Positions 9,407-17,645 of a stretch of DNA of 64,000 nucleotides are shown here, in pieces. Each line of letters begins with the position of its first letter. Position 1 is the first letter of the stretch. Origin of the DNA: Thioglobus_A sp964344985 (lineage in GTDB: Bacteria > Pseudomonadota > Gammaproteobacteria > PS1 > Pseudothioglobaceae); assembly GCA_964344985.1 (NCBI GenBank), contig CAYFPI010000006.1, positions 19,506-83,505 on the forward strand. Direction: 5' to 3'. The notes beneath the pieces were generated by a model. The model saw nothing but the letters and a program-made list of their open reading frames with translations, was not told where the DNA came from and searched no databases. A program made the position numbers and the translations under genes.

Positions 9407-10808
9407 TTATTTCACCTCCGAAAAGTGTCCAGCAATACTACTGGCCGCTGCAATGGTAGGGCTAACCAAGTGGGTAAATGAATCTTGGCCTTGTCGTCCT
9501 TCAAAGTTACGGTTTGAGGTTGAAGCGCAGCGCTCTCCTTTTTCTAATTTATCAGCATTCATTGCTAAACACATTGAACAGCCTGCCTCACGCCATTCAA
9601 ACCCTGCATCTGTAAATATTTTATCTAAACCCTCTTTTTCAGCTTGGGCTTTGATAAGCCCTGAGCCAGGAACGGCCAATGCAAGTTTGATATTGTCAGC
9701 AATGTGTTTGCCTTCTAATACTTTAGCAGCAGCGCGCAAATCTTCAATGCGTGAGTTAGTGCACGAGCCAATAAAGACTTTATCGATTGAGACAGTATTG
9801 ATTGGTGTATTTGCCTCTAGATGAATATAATTTAGAGCGTTTTTAATGCTTTCAGCTTTTACCGAGTCTGCCTCTTTAGCTGGGTCTGGTGTTATTTCAT
9901 CAATGGCAATAACCATTTCTGGAGAAGTGCCCCACGTTACTTGAGGTTTAATGTCTTTTGCATTAAAGCTTAAGGTTTTATCAAAGNNNNNNNNNNTCAT
10001 CTGAATGCAGTGTATTCCAGTAAATAAGCGCCTTATCCCACTCATCGCCTGTTGGAGCAAGCGGCCTGCCTTTAACGTATTCAATGGTTTTATCATCAAC
10101 CGCTACCATACCAACACGTGCACCTGCTTCAATCGCCATATTGCACAGTGTCATTCTGCCTTCAATGGATAAGTTTTGAATCGTGCTGCCCGCAAACTCA
10201 ATGGCATAACCAGTGCCGCCTGCAGTACCTATTTGCCCAATAATATAAAGGGCAATATCTTTAGCGCTAACATGTTTGTCAAGATCGCCATTAACTTCAA
10301 TTTTTAAGTTTTTAGATTTTGATTGCCACAAACATCCAGTGGCCAGTACATGTTCAACCTCACTGGTGCCAATACCGAAAGCTAACGCACCCAGTGCGCC
10401 ATGAGTAGAGGTATGTGAATCGCCACAAACAATACTCATGCCTGGTAGTGTAGCACCTTGCTCAGGGCCAACCACATGCACAATACCTTGACGAATATCA
10501 TTCATCTGAATTTCATTAATACCAAACTCTTTACAGTTTTTGTTCAATGTTTCAATTTGTAGTTTAGAGATTGGATCTTCAATGCCGCTTACACCACTAG
10601 AGCGCTCAGTGGTTGGTACATTATGATCAGGAACAGCCAAGCTGGCATCAATACGCCAAGGCTTGCGATTTGCCATTTCAAGCCCTTCAAATGCTTGAGG
10701 GGAGGTAACCTCATGAATGAGTTGTCTATCAATATAGATTAAAGCTGTAGAATCTTGTTCGCGCACGATATGAGCGTCCATAAGTTTATCGTAAAGTGTT
10801 TGTGCCAT
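9407..10808 (-). CDS. leuC: 3-isopropylmalate dehydratase large subunit, interrupted by an assembly gap
   Basis: Iron-sulfur large subunit of isopropylmalate isomerase. The N-terminal part reads MAQTLYDKLMDAHIV from 10808 and ends at LHSD beside ten Ns (9987-9996); the C-terminal part resumes FDKTLSF in another frame and runs to 9407. The cluster cysteine regions (IGSCTNSR and GCSMCLAMN) are intact. Known LeuC proteins have about four residues between the TD/SD and FD positions, which suggests roughly nine real bases under the ten Ns, so the frame break is an artefact of a fixed-length gap. It pairs with leuD and is divergent from the amidotransferase gene. Confidence 0.93.
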
Positions 10809-10867
10809 TACGCAATCATCCTAATTATTACTTGATAAAATAAGGCATTTTACCTTTGTGATTTAAT

Positions 10868-12646
10868 ATGTGCGGGATTTGTGGCCAGCTAAGATTTGAC
10901 AATCAAATGGTTAATCAACAAGATATAACCAAGATGATGCAAAAGATTGCACGTCGTGGTCCGGATTCTTCTGGATTGTGGCTGGATGAGCGTATTGGTT
11001 TTGGCCATCAACGTCTTAGCATTATTGATTTGTCTAATTTTGGTGCACAACCAATGGTGGATAAAGCACTTGATTTGGTGTTGGTTTTTAATGGCACAAT
11101 CTATAACTACCAATCACTACGCCAAGATTTAATCAAACAAGGTTATGAGTTTTTCTCACACTCAGATACTGAGGTGATTATTAAAGCCTACCACTTTTGG
11201 GGTGAAGATTGTGTGCTTCACTTAGATGGTATGTTTGCTTTTTGTGTTTGGGATAAGCGCAAACAGCAATTGTTTGTTGCTCGTGATCGTATGGGGATTA
11301 AGCCATTATATTTTAATCTAACCGATCAAACATTTAGTTTTGCTTCCAACGTTCAAGCATTGAATACTCTTAATATTGACAACAGTATTAACTCAGTTGC
11401 TCTTCAACAACAATTGTCACTTCATGGCGTTGTTCCAGCGCCCAATACTATTTTAAATGGCGTTAAAAAGATCAAACCTGCTACAACCTTAAGTATTGAT
11501 TTTAAAGGAAAAATTACAGAAAATACTTATTGGCAGCCAACAGCAACACGCGCAAAAGAAATCATTAGTAATGCTGAATATATTGAGCGTACACACGAGC
11601 TATTAACCGATGCAGTTTTAAAAAGAATGAATGCTGCTGATGTTCCCATTGGTGTTCTTTTATCAGGCGGGCTGGATTCATCATTGTTGGTGGCGCTTCT
11701 CAAAGAAGCAGGTCATGAAGATATCCGCAGTTTTTCAATTGGATTTGAAGATATTGATGATGAATCTGGATCAGAGTTTGAATATTCAGATCAAATTGTT
11801 GATAGATTTAATACGCGCCATGAAAAATACGTAGTGAGTAACTCCCAAGTATTGCCACGTTTGGGCGAGGCGGTAGCTAACATGGCAGAGCCCATGGTTG
11901 GTCAAGATGCGGTTGCATTTTATTTATTATCAGAGCAAGTATCAAAATATATTAAAGTGGTACTTTCAGGTCAAGGTGCTGATGAGGCTTTTGCAGGTTA
12001 TTTTTGGTACCCAAGAATGCAAGTTGAAAAAGGTAGTGAGTATGAAAGGTTTGCCAAGCATTATGTTGATAGGCCGTATGAGGAATACTTACAAACCATT
12101 AATACTGATTATCATTCTGGCAATCACACACAGACTTGGCTTAACAAAGAATTTGCCAAAGCCAATGCTGATGAGTTCATGGATAAGGTTTTCAGAACGG
12201 ATATTACGCGTTTAATTGTGGATGATCCGGTTAAACGCGTAGATAACATGACCATGGCTTGGGGGCTTGAAGCGCGCGTACCGTTTATGGATACTAAATT
12301 AGTAGAGCATGCACTAAGCATGCCACCAAGTTTAAAAATGAGCGAAGAAGGTAAGCACCCACTTAAACAAATATCTAGAGGCTTATTGCCAGATAGTGTG
12401 ATTGATCGTAAAAAAGGCTATTTTCCAATGCCAGCGCTTAAATATGTTCGCGGTGAATTTTTAGAATTTATGTCCGACATATTAACTTCAAGTCAGTGTG
12501 TTAATCGGGGTGTATTTAATCAATCGTTTGTACAAAAAGTGATTAATCAACCAGAAAATTACATGACCGCATTAAACGGATCACGCCTTTGGCATTTAGC
12601 ATTGCTAGAATACTGGCTACAAATCAACATAGACACAAGAGCGTAA
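10868..12646 (+). CDS. Asparagine synthase-like amidotransferase, N-acetylglutaminylglutamine-amide type
   Basis: Class II glutamine amidotransferase of 592 aa: an N-terminal Ntn domain with catalytic Cys2 (MCGICG) and a C-terminal ATP pyrophosphatase domain with SGGLDSS at 266-272. Several stretches (GAQPMVD near 60, SDQIVDRF, EPMVGQDAVAFYLLSEQV, SGQGADEAFAGYFWYPRM) recall the amidotransferase that makes the osmolyte N-acetylglutaminylglutamine amide more than housekeeping AsnB; this is from memory. The usual partner (a GNAT/ATP-grasp ligase) is not in the window, and rnhA follows after 1 bp. It could act as an ordinary asparagine synthetase. It is divergent from leuC with a 59 bp gap. Confidence 0.8.
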   Translation: MCGICGQLRFDNQMVNQQDITKMMQKIARRGPDSSGLWLDERIGFGHQRLSIIDLSNFGAQPMVDKALDLVLVFNGTIYNYQSLRQDLIKQGYEFFSHSDTEVIIKAYHFWGEDCVLHLDGMFAFCVWDKRKQQLFVARDRMGIKPLYFNLTDQTFSFASNVQALNTLNIDNSINSVALQQQLSLHGVVPAPNTILNGVKKIKPATTLSIDFKGKITENTYWQPTATRAKEIISNAEYIERTHELLTDAVLKRMNAADVPIGVLLSGGLDSSLLVALLKEAGHEDIRSFSIGFEDIDDESGSEFEYSDQIVDRFNTRHEKYVVSNSQVLPRLGEAVANMAEPMVGQDAVAFYLLSEQVSKYIKVVLSGQGADEAFAGYFWYPRMQVEKGSEYERFAKHYVDRPYEEYLQTINTDYHSGNHTQTWLNKEFAKANADEFMDKVFRTDITRLIVDDPVKRVDNMTMAWGLEARVPFMDTKLVEHALSMPPSLKMSEEGKHPLKQISRGLLPDSVIDRKKGYFPMPALKYVRGEFLEFMSDILTSSQCVNRGVFNQSFVQKVINQPENYMTALNGSRLWHLALLEYWLQINIDTRA

Positions 12647-12647
12647 T

Positions 12648-13094
12648 ATGGAAAAAATAGTTATTTATACCGATGGCGGTTGTAGAGGTAATCCTGGTAT
12701 AGGTGGCTGGGGTGTTTGGCTTCGTTACGGTGATCATGATAAAAAACTCAAAGGTGGTGAAAAGGACACTACCAATAATCGTATGGAATTAACAGCAGCT
12801 ATTAAAGCTCTAGAAGCGATCAAATCATCTACAATTGATATAGATTTGCATACAGACTCTAAATATGTCATGACAGGGATTAATGAATGGATCAAGGGCT
12901 GGAAGGCTAGAGGCTGGAAAACTACCAACAAGAAACCAGTTAAAAATGTTGATTTATGGCAACAATTAGATTTAATGAACACTAAGCATAATGTGCATTG
13001 GCATTGGGTTAAGGGGCATAGTGGTGACAAAGGCAATGAAATGGCAGACGAGTTGGCAAACTTGGCCATGGATGAAATAAGTTACTCAAGTTGA
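12648..13094 (+). CDS. rnhA: Ribonuclease HI
   Basis: Cytoplasmic endonuclease that cuts RNA in RNA-DNA hybrids. The 148 aa length is typical. The metal-binding acids are D9 (IYTDGGCRGNPG), E47 (RMEL) and D70 (HTDS), with a fourth in the C-terminal DELAN segment. The basic handle region (WIKGWKARGWKT) is present. It starts one base after the stop of the amidotransferase gene, so the two are co-transcribed. Confidence 0.96.
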   Translation: MEKIVIYTDGGCRGNPGIGGWGVWLRYGDHDKKLKGGEKDTTNNRMELTAAIKALEAIKSSTIDIDLHTDSKYVMTGINEWIKGWKARGWKTTNKKPVKNVDLWQQLDLMNTKHNVHWHWVKGHSGDKGNEMADELANLAMDEISYSS

Positions 13095-13159
13095 TACACA
13101 GTTCAATAAAATCTAATCAAAATAAGAATATTATGATATGTAGATAGTTTTAAAAAGGC

Positions 13160-13187
13160 TTGCAATAGTTAACATGGATGGTATAAA
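13160..13187 (+). promoter_or_regulatory. Probable sigma-70 promoter for the secreted-protein block
   Basis: TTGCAA (13160-13165) and TATAAA (13182-13187) are separated by 16 bp, upstream of the small acidic protein gene. This fits a vegetative promoter. It was judged by eye and has not been mapped. Confidence 0.5.
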
Positions 13188-13222
13188 TATAATTTTAATG
13201 AATTATCAATAAGGAGAAAGTG

Positions 13223-13453
13223 GTGAAAAAATTAGCATTGTTATTTGGTTTTTTATTAAGTGCAACAACATTTGCACACATGGATGGTGAAACAATCGCA
13301 CCAATAAGCGAAGGTGCTACAGAAGCACAAAAACAAGTCATTCGTGATGGCGCACAAGATTTTTGTGGTGAGAAAGAAGAAGACGAAAAAGAAGAGTGTG
13401 TAATGGATTTTTACGCTAATCACAACTTGCAAGAAGAGCCAAGCTGCGATTAA
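13223..13453 (+). CDS. Small secreted acidic protein with cysteines, unknown function
   Basis: A short protein of about 76 aa that I do not recognise. It has a classical signal peptide (KKLALLFGFLLSATTFAH). The mature part is rich in Glu and Asp and has three cysteines (FCGEKEE, EECVMD and PSCD near the end). A GTG at 13220 is also possible, but the GGAG ribosome site lies only 3 nt from it and 6 nt from GTG 13223, so I prefer 13223. It sits just upstream of the two secreted rhodaneses with its own promoter candidate, which suggests a periplasmic role linked to them. That link is inference from position only. Confidence 0.65.
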   Translation: MKKLALLFGFLLSATTFAHMDGETIAPISEGATEAQKQVIRDGAQDFCGEKEEDEKEECVMDFYANHNLQEEPSCD

Positions 13454-13499
13454 CAACAGAATTTTTAGTCCTGCCTTCTTGGGGGGGCTATTAATAAAG

Positions 13500-13521
13500 A
13501 CTCAATAAAGAGTATTTTTTT
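13500..13521 (+). terminator. Weak hairpin and T-run ahead of rhodanese 1
   Basis: ACTC (13500-13503), a six-base loop and GAGT (13510-13513) are followed by seven T residues. The stem is only four base pairs, so this may be a weak terminator for the small upstream gene or an attenuator partly read through into the rhodanese gene. Confidence 0.35.
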
Positions 13522-13541
13522 ATATAAAAGAGGAGAGAAGT

Positions 13542-14186
13542 ATGAAACTTCAAACATTAGTAGTATCAACTGCAGTAGCTGCAGTATTATCATCTTCAGC
13601 AGCATTTGCTGGTGAGAAAGTAACAGGTAAAGCAGTAGGCATCGTTAAAGGTGTTATGGAAGTTGCGGGTATTTCACGTAACCAAGATAACAAAGCAACA
13701 ATCGATCCAGCATTTGCAAAGACATCACGTCCTTGTCCACCATTTTGTATCCAACCAACTGCACCATTCGCACCAGCTGCTGTTGAAACAGTTACTGAGC
13801 TAGACGTAATTCACGCTGCACGTGACGCTGCAAATGGCGATACTTCAGTATTAGTAGTTGACGCACGTACACCTGGTTGGGTTAAGAAAGGTACAATTCC
13901 ACACGCAGTAAACGTTCCATTTACTAAGCTTAATTCTAAGGCATTAGCTAAAGATCCAATGGCTGTAGTAGATATCTTAACAGGTACTTTTGGTGTTAAA
14001 GATCTTGATGGTGTTCTAGATTACAACAATGCTAAGACTTTATACCTATTCTGTAATGGTTCATGGTGTGGTCAATCTCCAGCATCAATCAGAGCATTAT
14101 TGACTATGGGTTACCCTGAGAACAAGATTAAGTACTACCGTGGTGGTATGAATGCTTGGAAATCTTTAGGTTTAACAACTAAATAA
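13542..14186 (+). CDS. Periplasmic rhodanese-domain protein, copy 1
   Basis: Exported single-domain rhodanese of 214 aa. The signal peptide is residues 1-23 (cut after AFA). An N-terminal extension carries a TSRPCPPFC motif with C65 and C69. The rhodanese domain spans about 85-212. Its active loop is CNGSWCGQSP, with the sulfur-accepting cysteine expected at C171 and a second cysteine at C176. The domain would carry persulfide sulfur in the periplasm. It has a good ribosome site (AGGAGAG) and ends in a strong terminator. The next gene is a close paralogue. The true sulfur donor and acceptor are unknown. Confidence 0.85.
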   Translation: MKLQTLVVSTAVAAVLSSSAAFAGEKVTGKAVGIVKGVMEVAGISRNQDNKATIDPAFAKTSRPCPPFCIQPTAPFAPAAVETVTELDVIHAARDAANGDTSVLVVDARTPGWVKKGTIPHAVNVPFTKLNSKALAKDPMAVVDILTGTFGVKDLDGVLDYNNAKTLYLFCNGSWCGQSPASIRALLTMGYPENKIKYYRGGMNAWKSLGLTTK

Positions 14187-14193
14187 TTGATTT

Positions 14194-14226
14194 AAAAAGA
14201 CGCTTATATCAATAAGCGTCTTTTTC
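14194..14226 (+). terminator. Rho-independent terminator after rhodanese 1
   Basis: AAAAGACGCTTAT, a short ATCA loop and ATAAGCGTCTTTTT form a stem of about 13 bp with a T-run. It separates the two rhodanese genes, so copy 2 may be expressed at a different level through partial readthrough or an unseen promoter. Confidence 0.9.
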
Positions 14227-14243
14227 ATTATTAGGAGATTATT

Positions 14244-14927
14244 ATGAAAACTAAACTATTTGCACTGGCAATTGCGTCAACATTTGCTCTAGGCTCTCAA
14301 GCGGCAACTTTCCATGATTCTAGTTTTAATTGGAACAATGCTTCTTCTGCACCTGCGGTTAAGAAAGGCAAGCCAGTAGGTATCGTTAAGGGCACTTTAG
14401 AGGTTGCAGGTATTTCTCGTAATGCTGATAATGGCAATACGGTAGATCCAGCATTTGCAAAGACATCACGTCCTTGTCCACCATTTTGTATTCAGCCAAC
14501 TGAACCATTTGCACCAGCTGCAGTTGAGACGGTTACTGAGCTAGATGTTATTCATGCAGCACGTGATATCGCTGGTGGTGATGCATCTAAGATGATTATC
14601 GATGCGCGTACACCTGGTTGGGCCAAGAAAGGCATGATTCCACACGCAGTAAACGTTCCATTTACTAAGCTTAACTCTAAGGCGTTAGCTAAAGATCCAA
14701 TGGCGGTTGTAGAAATTATGACTGAGAAGTTTGGCGTTAAGGATTTAGACGGTGTTCTAGATTACGATGGTGCTAAAACTTTATACCTGTACTGTAACGG
14801 TTCATGGTGTGGTCAGTCGCCTGCGGCGATTCGTGCACTACTTACTATGGGTTACCCACAAAGTAAAATCAAATACTACCGTGGTGGTATGAATGATTGG
14901 AAATTGTTGGGTCTAACAGTTAAGTAA
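14244..14927 (+). CDS. Periplasmic rhodanese-domain protein, copy 2
   Basis: Paralogue of the preceding gene, 227 aa, with a signal peptide ending near SQA (residue 20) and a longer Ser/Asn-rich linker before the shared core. The same cysteines are kept: C78 and C82 in RPCPPFC, C184 and C189 in CNGSWCGQSP. Most of the core is identical to copy 1 and some DNA blocks are identical (see findings), while the N-termini differ. It has an AGGAG ribosome site 8 nt before ATG. Its stop codon is immediately followed by the possible TTG start of the Sel1 gene, which suggests an operon with it. The role is inferred as periplasmic sulfur transfer. Confidence 0.85.
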   Translation: MKTKLFALAIASTFALGSQAATFHDSSFNWNNASSAPAVKKGKPVGIVKGTLEVAGISRNADNGNTVDPAFAKTSRPCPPFCIQPTEPFAPAAVETVTELDVIHAARDIAGGDASKMIIDARTPGWAKKGMIPHAVNVPFTKLNSKALAKDPMAVVEIMTEKFGVKDLDGVLDYDGAKTLYLYCNGSWCGQSPAAIRALLTMGYPQSKIKYYRGGMNDWKLLGLTVK

Positions 14928-15479
14928 TTGTTAACCAAAGTTCTAGGAAAAGGGATGTTAATAGCGTCCCTTTTTTTCGCATTAAATATTTCTCATGCAC
15001 AGGAGCAAGAGGAAACCCGATTTGATCGTTGGTATCAAATTGGATACAATTATTCACAAATGGGTCGTAATGAAGACGCCTTTATGTGGATGAATCGTGC
15101 CGCAGAAGGTGGGCATGCAGCTGCTCAAAATAACATTGGCTTAAGTTATTTGCACGGATTGGGTGCGGATCAAGATGATAAAAAAGCCTTTGAGTGGTTT
15201 AAAAAATCAGCAGATCAAGGCCTATCTTATGCGCAAAGCGAATTAGCAATGTTGTATTATGAGGGTAAGGGTGTTGAAAAAGATACGCAACTCGCTCATG
15301 ATTGGTGGCTGACCGCTGCTAAACAAGAAGACGAATATGCGCAGTTTAACTTGGCATCATTAATGTTGGAGCGTAAAGATATTAAGCAAGCTTATTATTG
15401 GTTTAATCGTGCACAACAGAATAATCATCCTGACGCTCAGGATGCGTTAGATTTATTAAGCAAAGAATATGTTGAATAG
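14928..15479 (+). CDS. Secreted Sel1-repeat (TPR-like) protein
   Basis: Protein of up to 183 aa with an export signal (LIASLFFALNISHA) and about four Sel1-like repeats between residues 35 and 170 (AAEGGHAAAQNNIGLSYLHG, then SADQGLSYAQSELAMLYYEG and degenerate copies). Such solenoids bind other proteins. The start is uncertain. TTG 14928 abuts the preceding stop and gives a signal peptide with lysines, whereas ATG 14955 has a better ribosome site (AGGA about 7 nt upstream) but no basic residue. It overlaps the DUF3530 gene by 11 bp, so the two are probably co-translated. The partner is unknown; the adjacent rhodaneses are candidates. Confidence 0.75.
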   Translation: MLTKVLGKGMLIASLFFALNISHAQEQEETRFDRWYQIGYNYSQMGRNEDAFMWMNRAAEGGHAAAQNNIGLSYLHGLGADQDDKKAFEWFKKSADQGLSYAQSELAMLYYEGKGVEKDTQLAHDWWLTAAKQEDEYAQFNLASLMLERKDIKQAYYWFNRAQQNNHPDAQDALDLLSKEYVE

Positions 15480-16356
15480 AATTTACTTTATTTTTGTTCT
15501 GTTATTGACACAATCAGCGCAAGCTTTTTTGCCAAATTTAGATGCATTTACAAAATTTCCAGAATTGCCAAAAATTGATGATTTTGACCCTAGTGTTTTG
15601 CAAAAAATGTACAACCAATTTACTGAATCTAAGCCAGATTATGAGCGTGAGTCGCGCATGATTGGTGAGATTGAAGATGCAGTAATGGATGGCGATGTCG
15701 AATATTTAAGCGTTTCTGACGATAAAGAAGTGTTTAGTATTTACATGGAAGCTGAAGCCGATGAAGCGAAGGGTGGTGTTATTCTTCTGCATTCACGCGG
15801 TTATCATGCTAATTGGGCAAGTGTTGTTCATCCTTTAAGAACTGGTCTTGCAGCTAAGGGTTGGCATACTTTATCGGTACAAATGCCAGTATTAGACAAA
15901 AGTGCTAAATACTATGACTATGTTCCAATCTTTCCCTACTCACACGAGCGTATTGAGGCGGCTATAAATTTTTATAAACAGCGTGGTATTGATAATATTG
16001 TGTTGATAGGGCACGGTTGTGGTGCGCATATGTCAATGAGCTATGTTGATAAATATGGTGATGAAAAGATATCTGCCTATATAGGTATAGGCATGGGGGC
16101 AACAGATTATAAGCAAAAAATGGTTAAGCAGTTCCCGCTTGATTCAATGCTAACGCCAGTTTTAGATGTATTTGGTGAAAATGATTTTCCAGGTGTTAAG
16201 CGTTTGAGTGAATCCCGCAGAGATTTGATGGACATTGCTAACAATAAGAAAAGTGCTCAAATGGTGATTGAAAGAGCTGATCACTATTACAAAGAAAGTG
16301 GCACATCCGAGAGTTTGGTTAATACTATTGATACTTGGCTAAGCAAACTTAAGTAG
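15469..16356 (+). CDS. Secreted DUF3530-like alpha/beta hydrolase
   Basis: Protein of 295 aa with a signal peptide (LLLTQSAQA, cut near residue 19) and an alpha/beta-hydrolase core. The oxyanion-region segment is VILLHSRGYHA (104-114). The nucleophile elbow is GHGCGA at 181-186, placing cysteine C184 where serine is usual, and H272 in RADHYY fits the catalytic histidine. The overall shape matches DUF3530, a family without a firm function. ATG 15469 lies inside the end of the Sel1 gene. Whether it is catalytic is open: a Cys nucleophile suggests a dienelactone-hydrolase-like or thiol-dependent activity, or no activity. Confidence 0.7.
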   Translation: MLNRIYFIFVLLLTQSAQAFLPNLDAFTKFPELPKIDDFDPSVLQKMYNQFTESKPDYERESRMIGEIEDAVMDGDVEYLSVSDDKEVFSIYMEAEADEAKGGVILLHSRGYHANWASVVHPLRTGLAAKGWHTLSVQMPVLDKSAKYYDYVPIFPYSHERIEAAINFYKQRGIDNIVLIGHGCGAHMSMSYVDKYGDEKISAYIGIGMGATDYKQKMVKQFPLDSMLTPVLDVFGENDFPGVKRLSESRRDLMDIANNKKSAQMVIERADHYYKESGTSESLVNTIDTWLSKLK

Positions 16357-17155
16357 TGCTATTAATTTGAAGATATTCCAACTCTTTAGTGGAAAAATCA
16401 GCCAATTTTCTAGCTTCAACATTAAAAGGTCCACGCAAGTTCTCACCGATATGCTTATCGATTAGCTCTTCAAAAGTTTCAACAGGATCTAGTTTTCTTT
16501 GCTTACAAAGATGATGAAACCAATAATTTCCTATTTTTACATGCCCAATTTCATCTTTAAAAACAATATCTAGAATCGATACCATTTCTTTGAATTTAGA
16601 ATTTTGAAAGCGCTTTTGAATCTTTGGTGTAGCGTCTAATCCTCTTGCCTCTAACACGCGCGGTACTAAAGCCATTCGTGCAAGTACGTCATAATTGGTT
16701 TCATGTGTCATTTTCCATAACCCGTTGTGTGCTTCAAAATCACCGTATTGATAATCATTTTTTATTAAATAATTATTGATTAAGTTAAAGTGTTCAGCCT
16801 CTTCAAAAGCAACTCTAATCCAGTCATGATAGAACTGTTCCGGCATTTCTTGAAAGCGATACACAGCATCAAGCGCAAGATTAATAGCATTAAACTCAAT
16901 ATGGCAAATAGCATGAATGGTTTTAATAAATCCAAGATTTGATTTATCACGTTTAGGTACAGATTGAAACCGAACTAAATCTGGCTTTTTAGGCCTGCCA
17001 GGAATGACAACTTCGTTGATGTTAGAGCTGGGTGTTAGCTCTAGTTGCACAGTTTTTAATTGTGACACTAATGCAATCTTCTTGCTAATATCTGTCTCCA
17101 TTAATGCCTGATAAGCAAGTTTAAACGTATTCATAACTACCTGATTTAATGTCAT
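16349..17155 (-). CDS. DUF455 ferritin-like protein
   Basis: Ferritin-like four-helix protein of the DUF455 family, 268 aa. Likely di-metal ligands are seen in HIEFNA (85-90), EEAEH (118-122), LEARG (168-172) and DEIGH (201-205). Relatives are sometimes described as tRNA-hydroxylase-like, but no function is established. The start may be residue 8 (MNTFKLAY, at 17134), which would reduce the overlap with the upstream rluE-like gene from 35 to 14 bp. It ends 8 bp inside the end of the convergent DUF3530 gene. Confidence 0.8.
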   Translation of the reverse strand: MTLNQVVMNTFKLAYQALMETDISKKIALVSQLKTVQLELTPSSNINEVVIPGRPKKPDLVRFQSVPKRDKSNLGFIKTIHAICHIEFNAINLALDAVYRFQEMPEQFYHDWIRVAFEEAEHFNLINNYLIKNDYQYGDFEAHNGLWKMTHETNYDVLARMALVPRVLEARGLDATPKIQKRFQNSKFKEMVSILDIVFKDEIGHVKIGNYWFHHLCKQRKLDPVETFEELIDKHIGENLRGPFNVEARKLADFSTKELEYLQINSTT

Positions 17156-17645
17156 TTAGTTGCCATTGACCAATTTGGGTGCGAATAAGTCTAAGCGTTG
17201 GAAAGCCAATTTTGGCAGTCATACGCCTTACTTGCCTATTTTTCCCTTCACGTATTTTTATCTCAATCCAAGAAGTAGGAATATGTTTACGAACTCGTAT
17301 GGGTGGCGTTCTGTCCCAAATCCAATCTGGATCATTAATAATTTTAACTTTGGCAGGTTTGGTTAGGCCGTCTTTTAGCTTGACACCACGTTCAAGTTGC
17401 TCAGCAGCTGATTGGGTTATTTGTCCATCTACTTGAACCAAATAAGTTTTTTCTTTATCAAATTTTGGGTGTGATATTTTATGCTGCAATTTTCCATCAT
17501 CAGTCAATAACAGCAATCCTTCAGAGTCTTTGTCAAGTCTTCCAGCAGGGTATATGTTTTTAATATCAACATAGTTTGATAGTGTCTTACCTTCACCGCT
17601 AAATTGACACAAGACTCCAAACGGTTTGTTAAATAAGACAATCAC
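17121..17645 (-). CDS. rluE: RsuA/RluE-family rRNA pseudouridine synthase
   Basis: Enzyme of 174 aa that makes pseudouridine in 23S rRNA (position 2457 for RluE). The catalytic aspartate is D38 in GRLDKDSEGLLLL (35-47), and the REGKNRQVRRM motif is near 130. There is no N-terminal S4 domain, as in RluE. It overlaps the stop of ratA by 4 bp and the start of the DUF455 gene. The exact target base is assigned by family only. Confidence 0.85.
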   Translation of the reverse strand: MIVLFNKPFGVLCQFSGEGKTLSNYVDIKNIYPAGRLDKDSEGLLLLTDDGKLQHKISHPKFDKEKTYLVQVDGQITQSAAEQLERGVKLKDGLTKPAKVKIINDPDWIWDRTPPIRVRKHIPTSWIEIKIREGKNRQVRRMTAKIGFPTLRLIRTQIGQWQLNDIKSGSYEYV

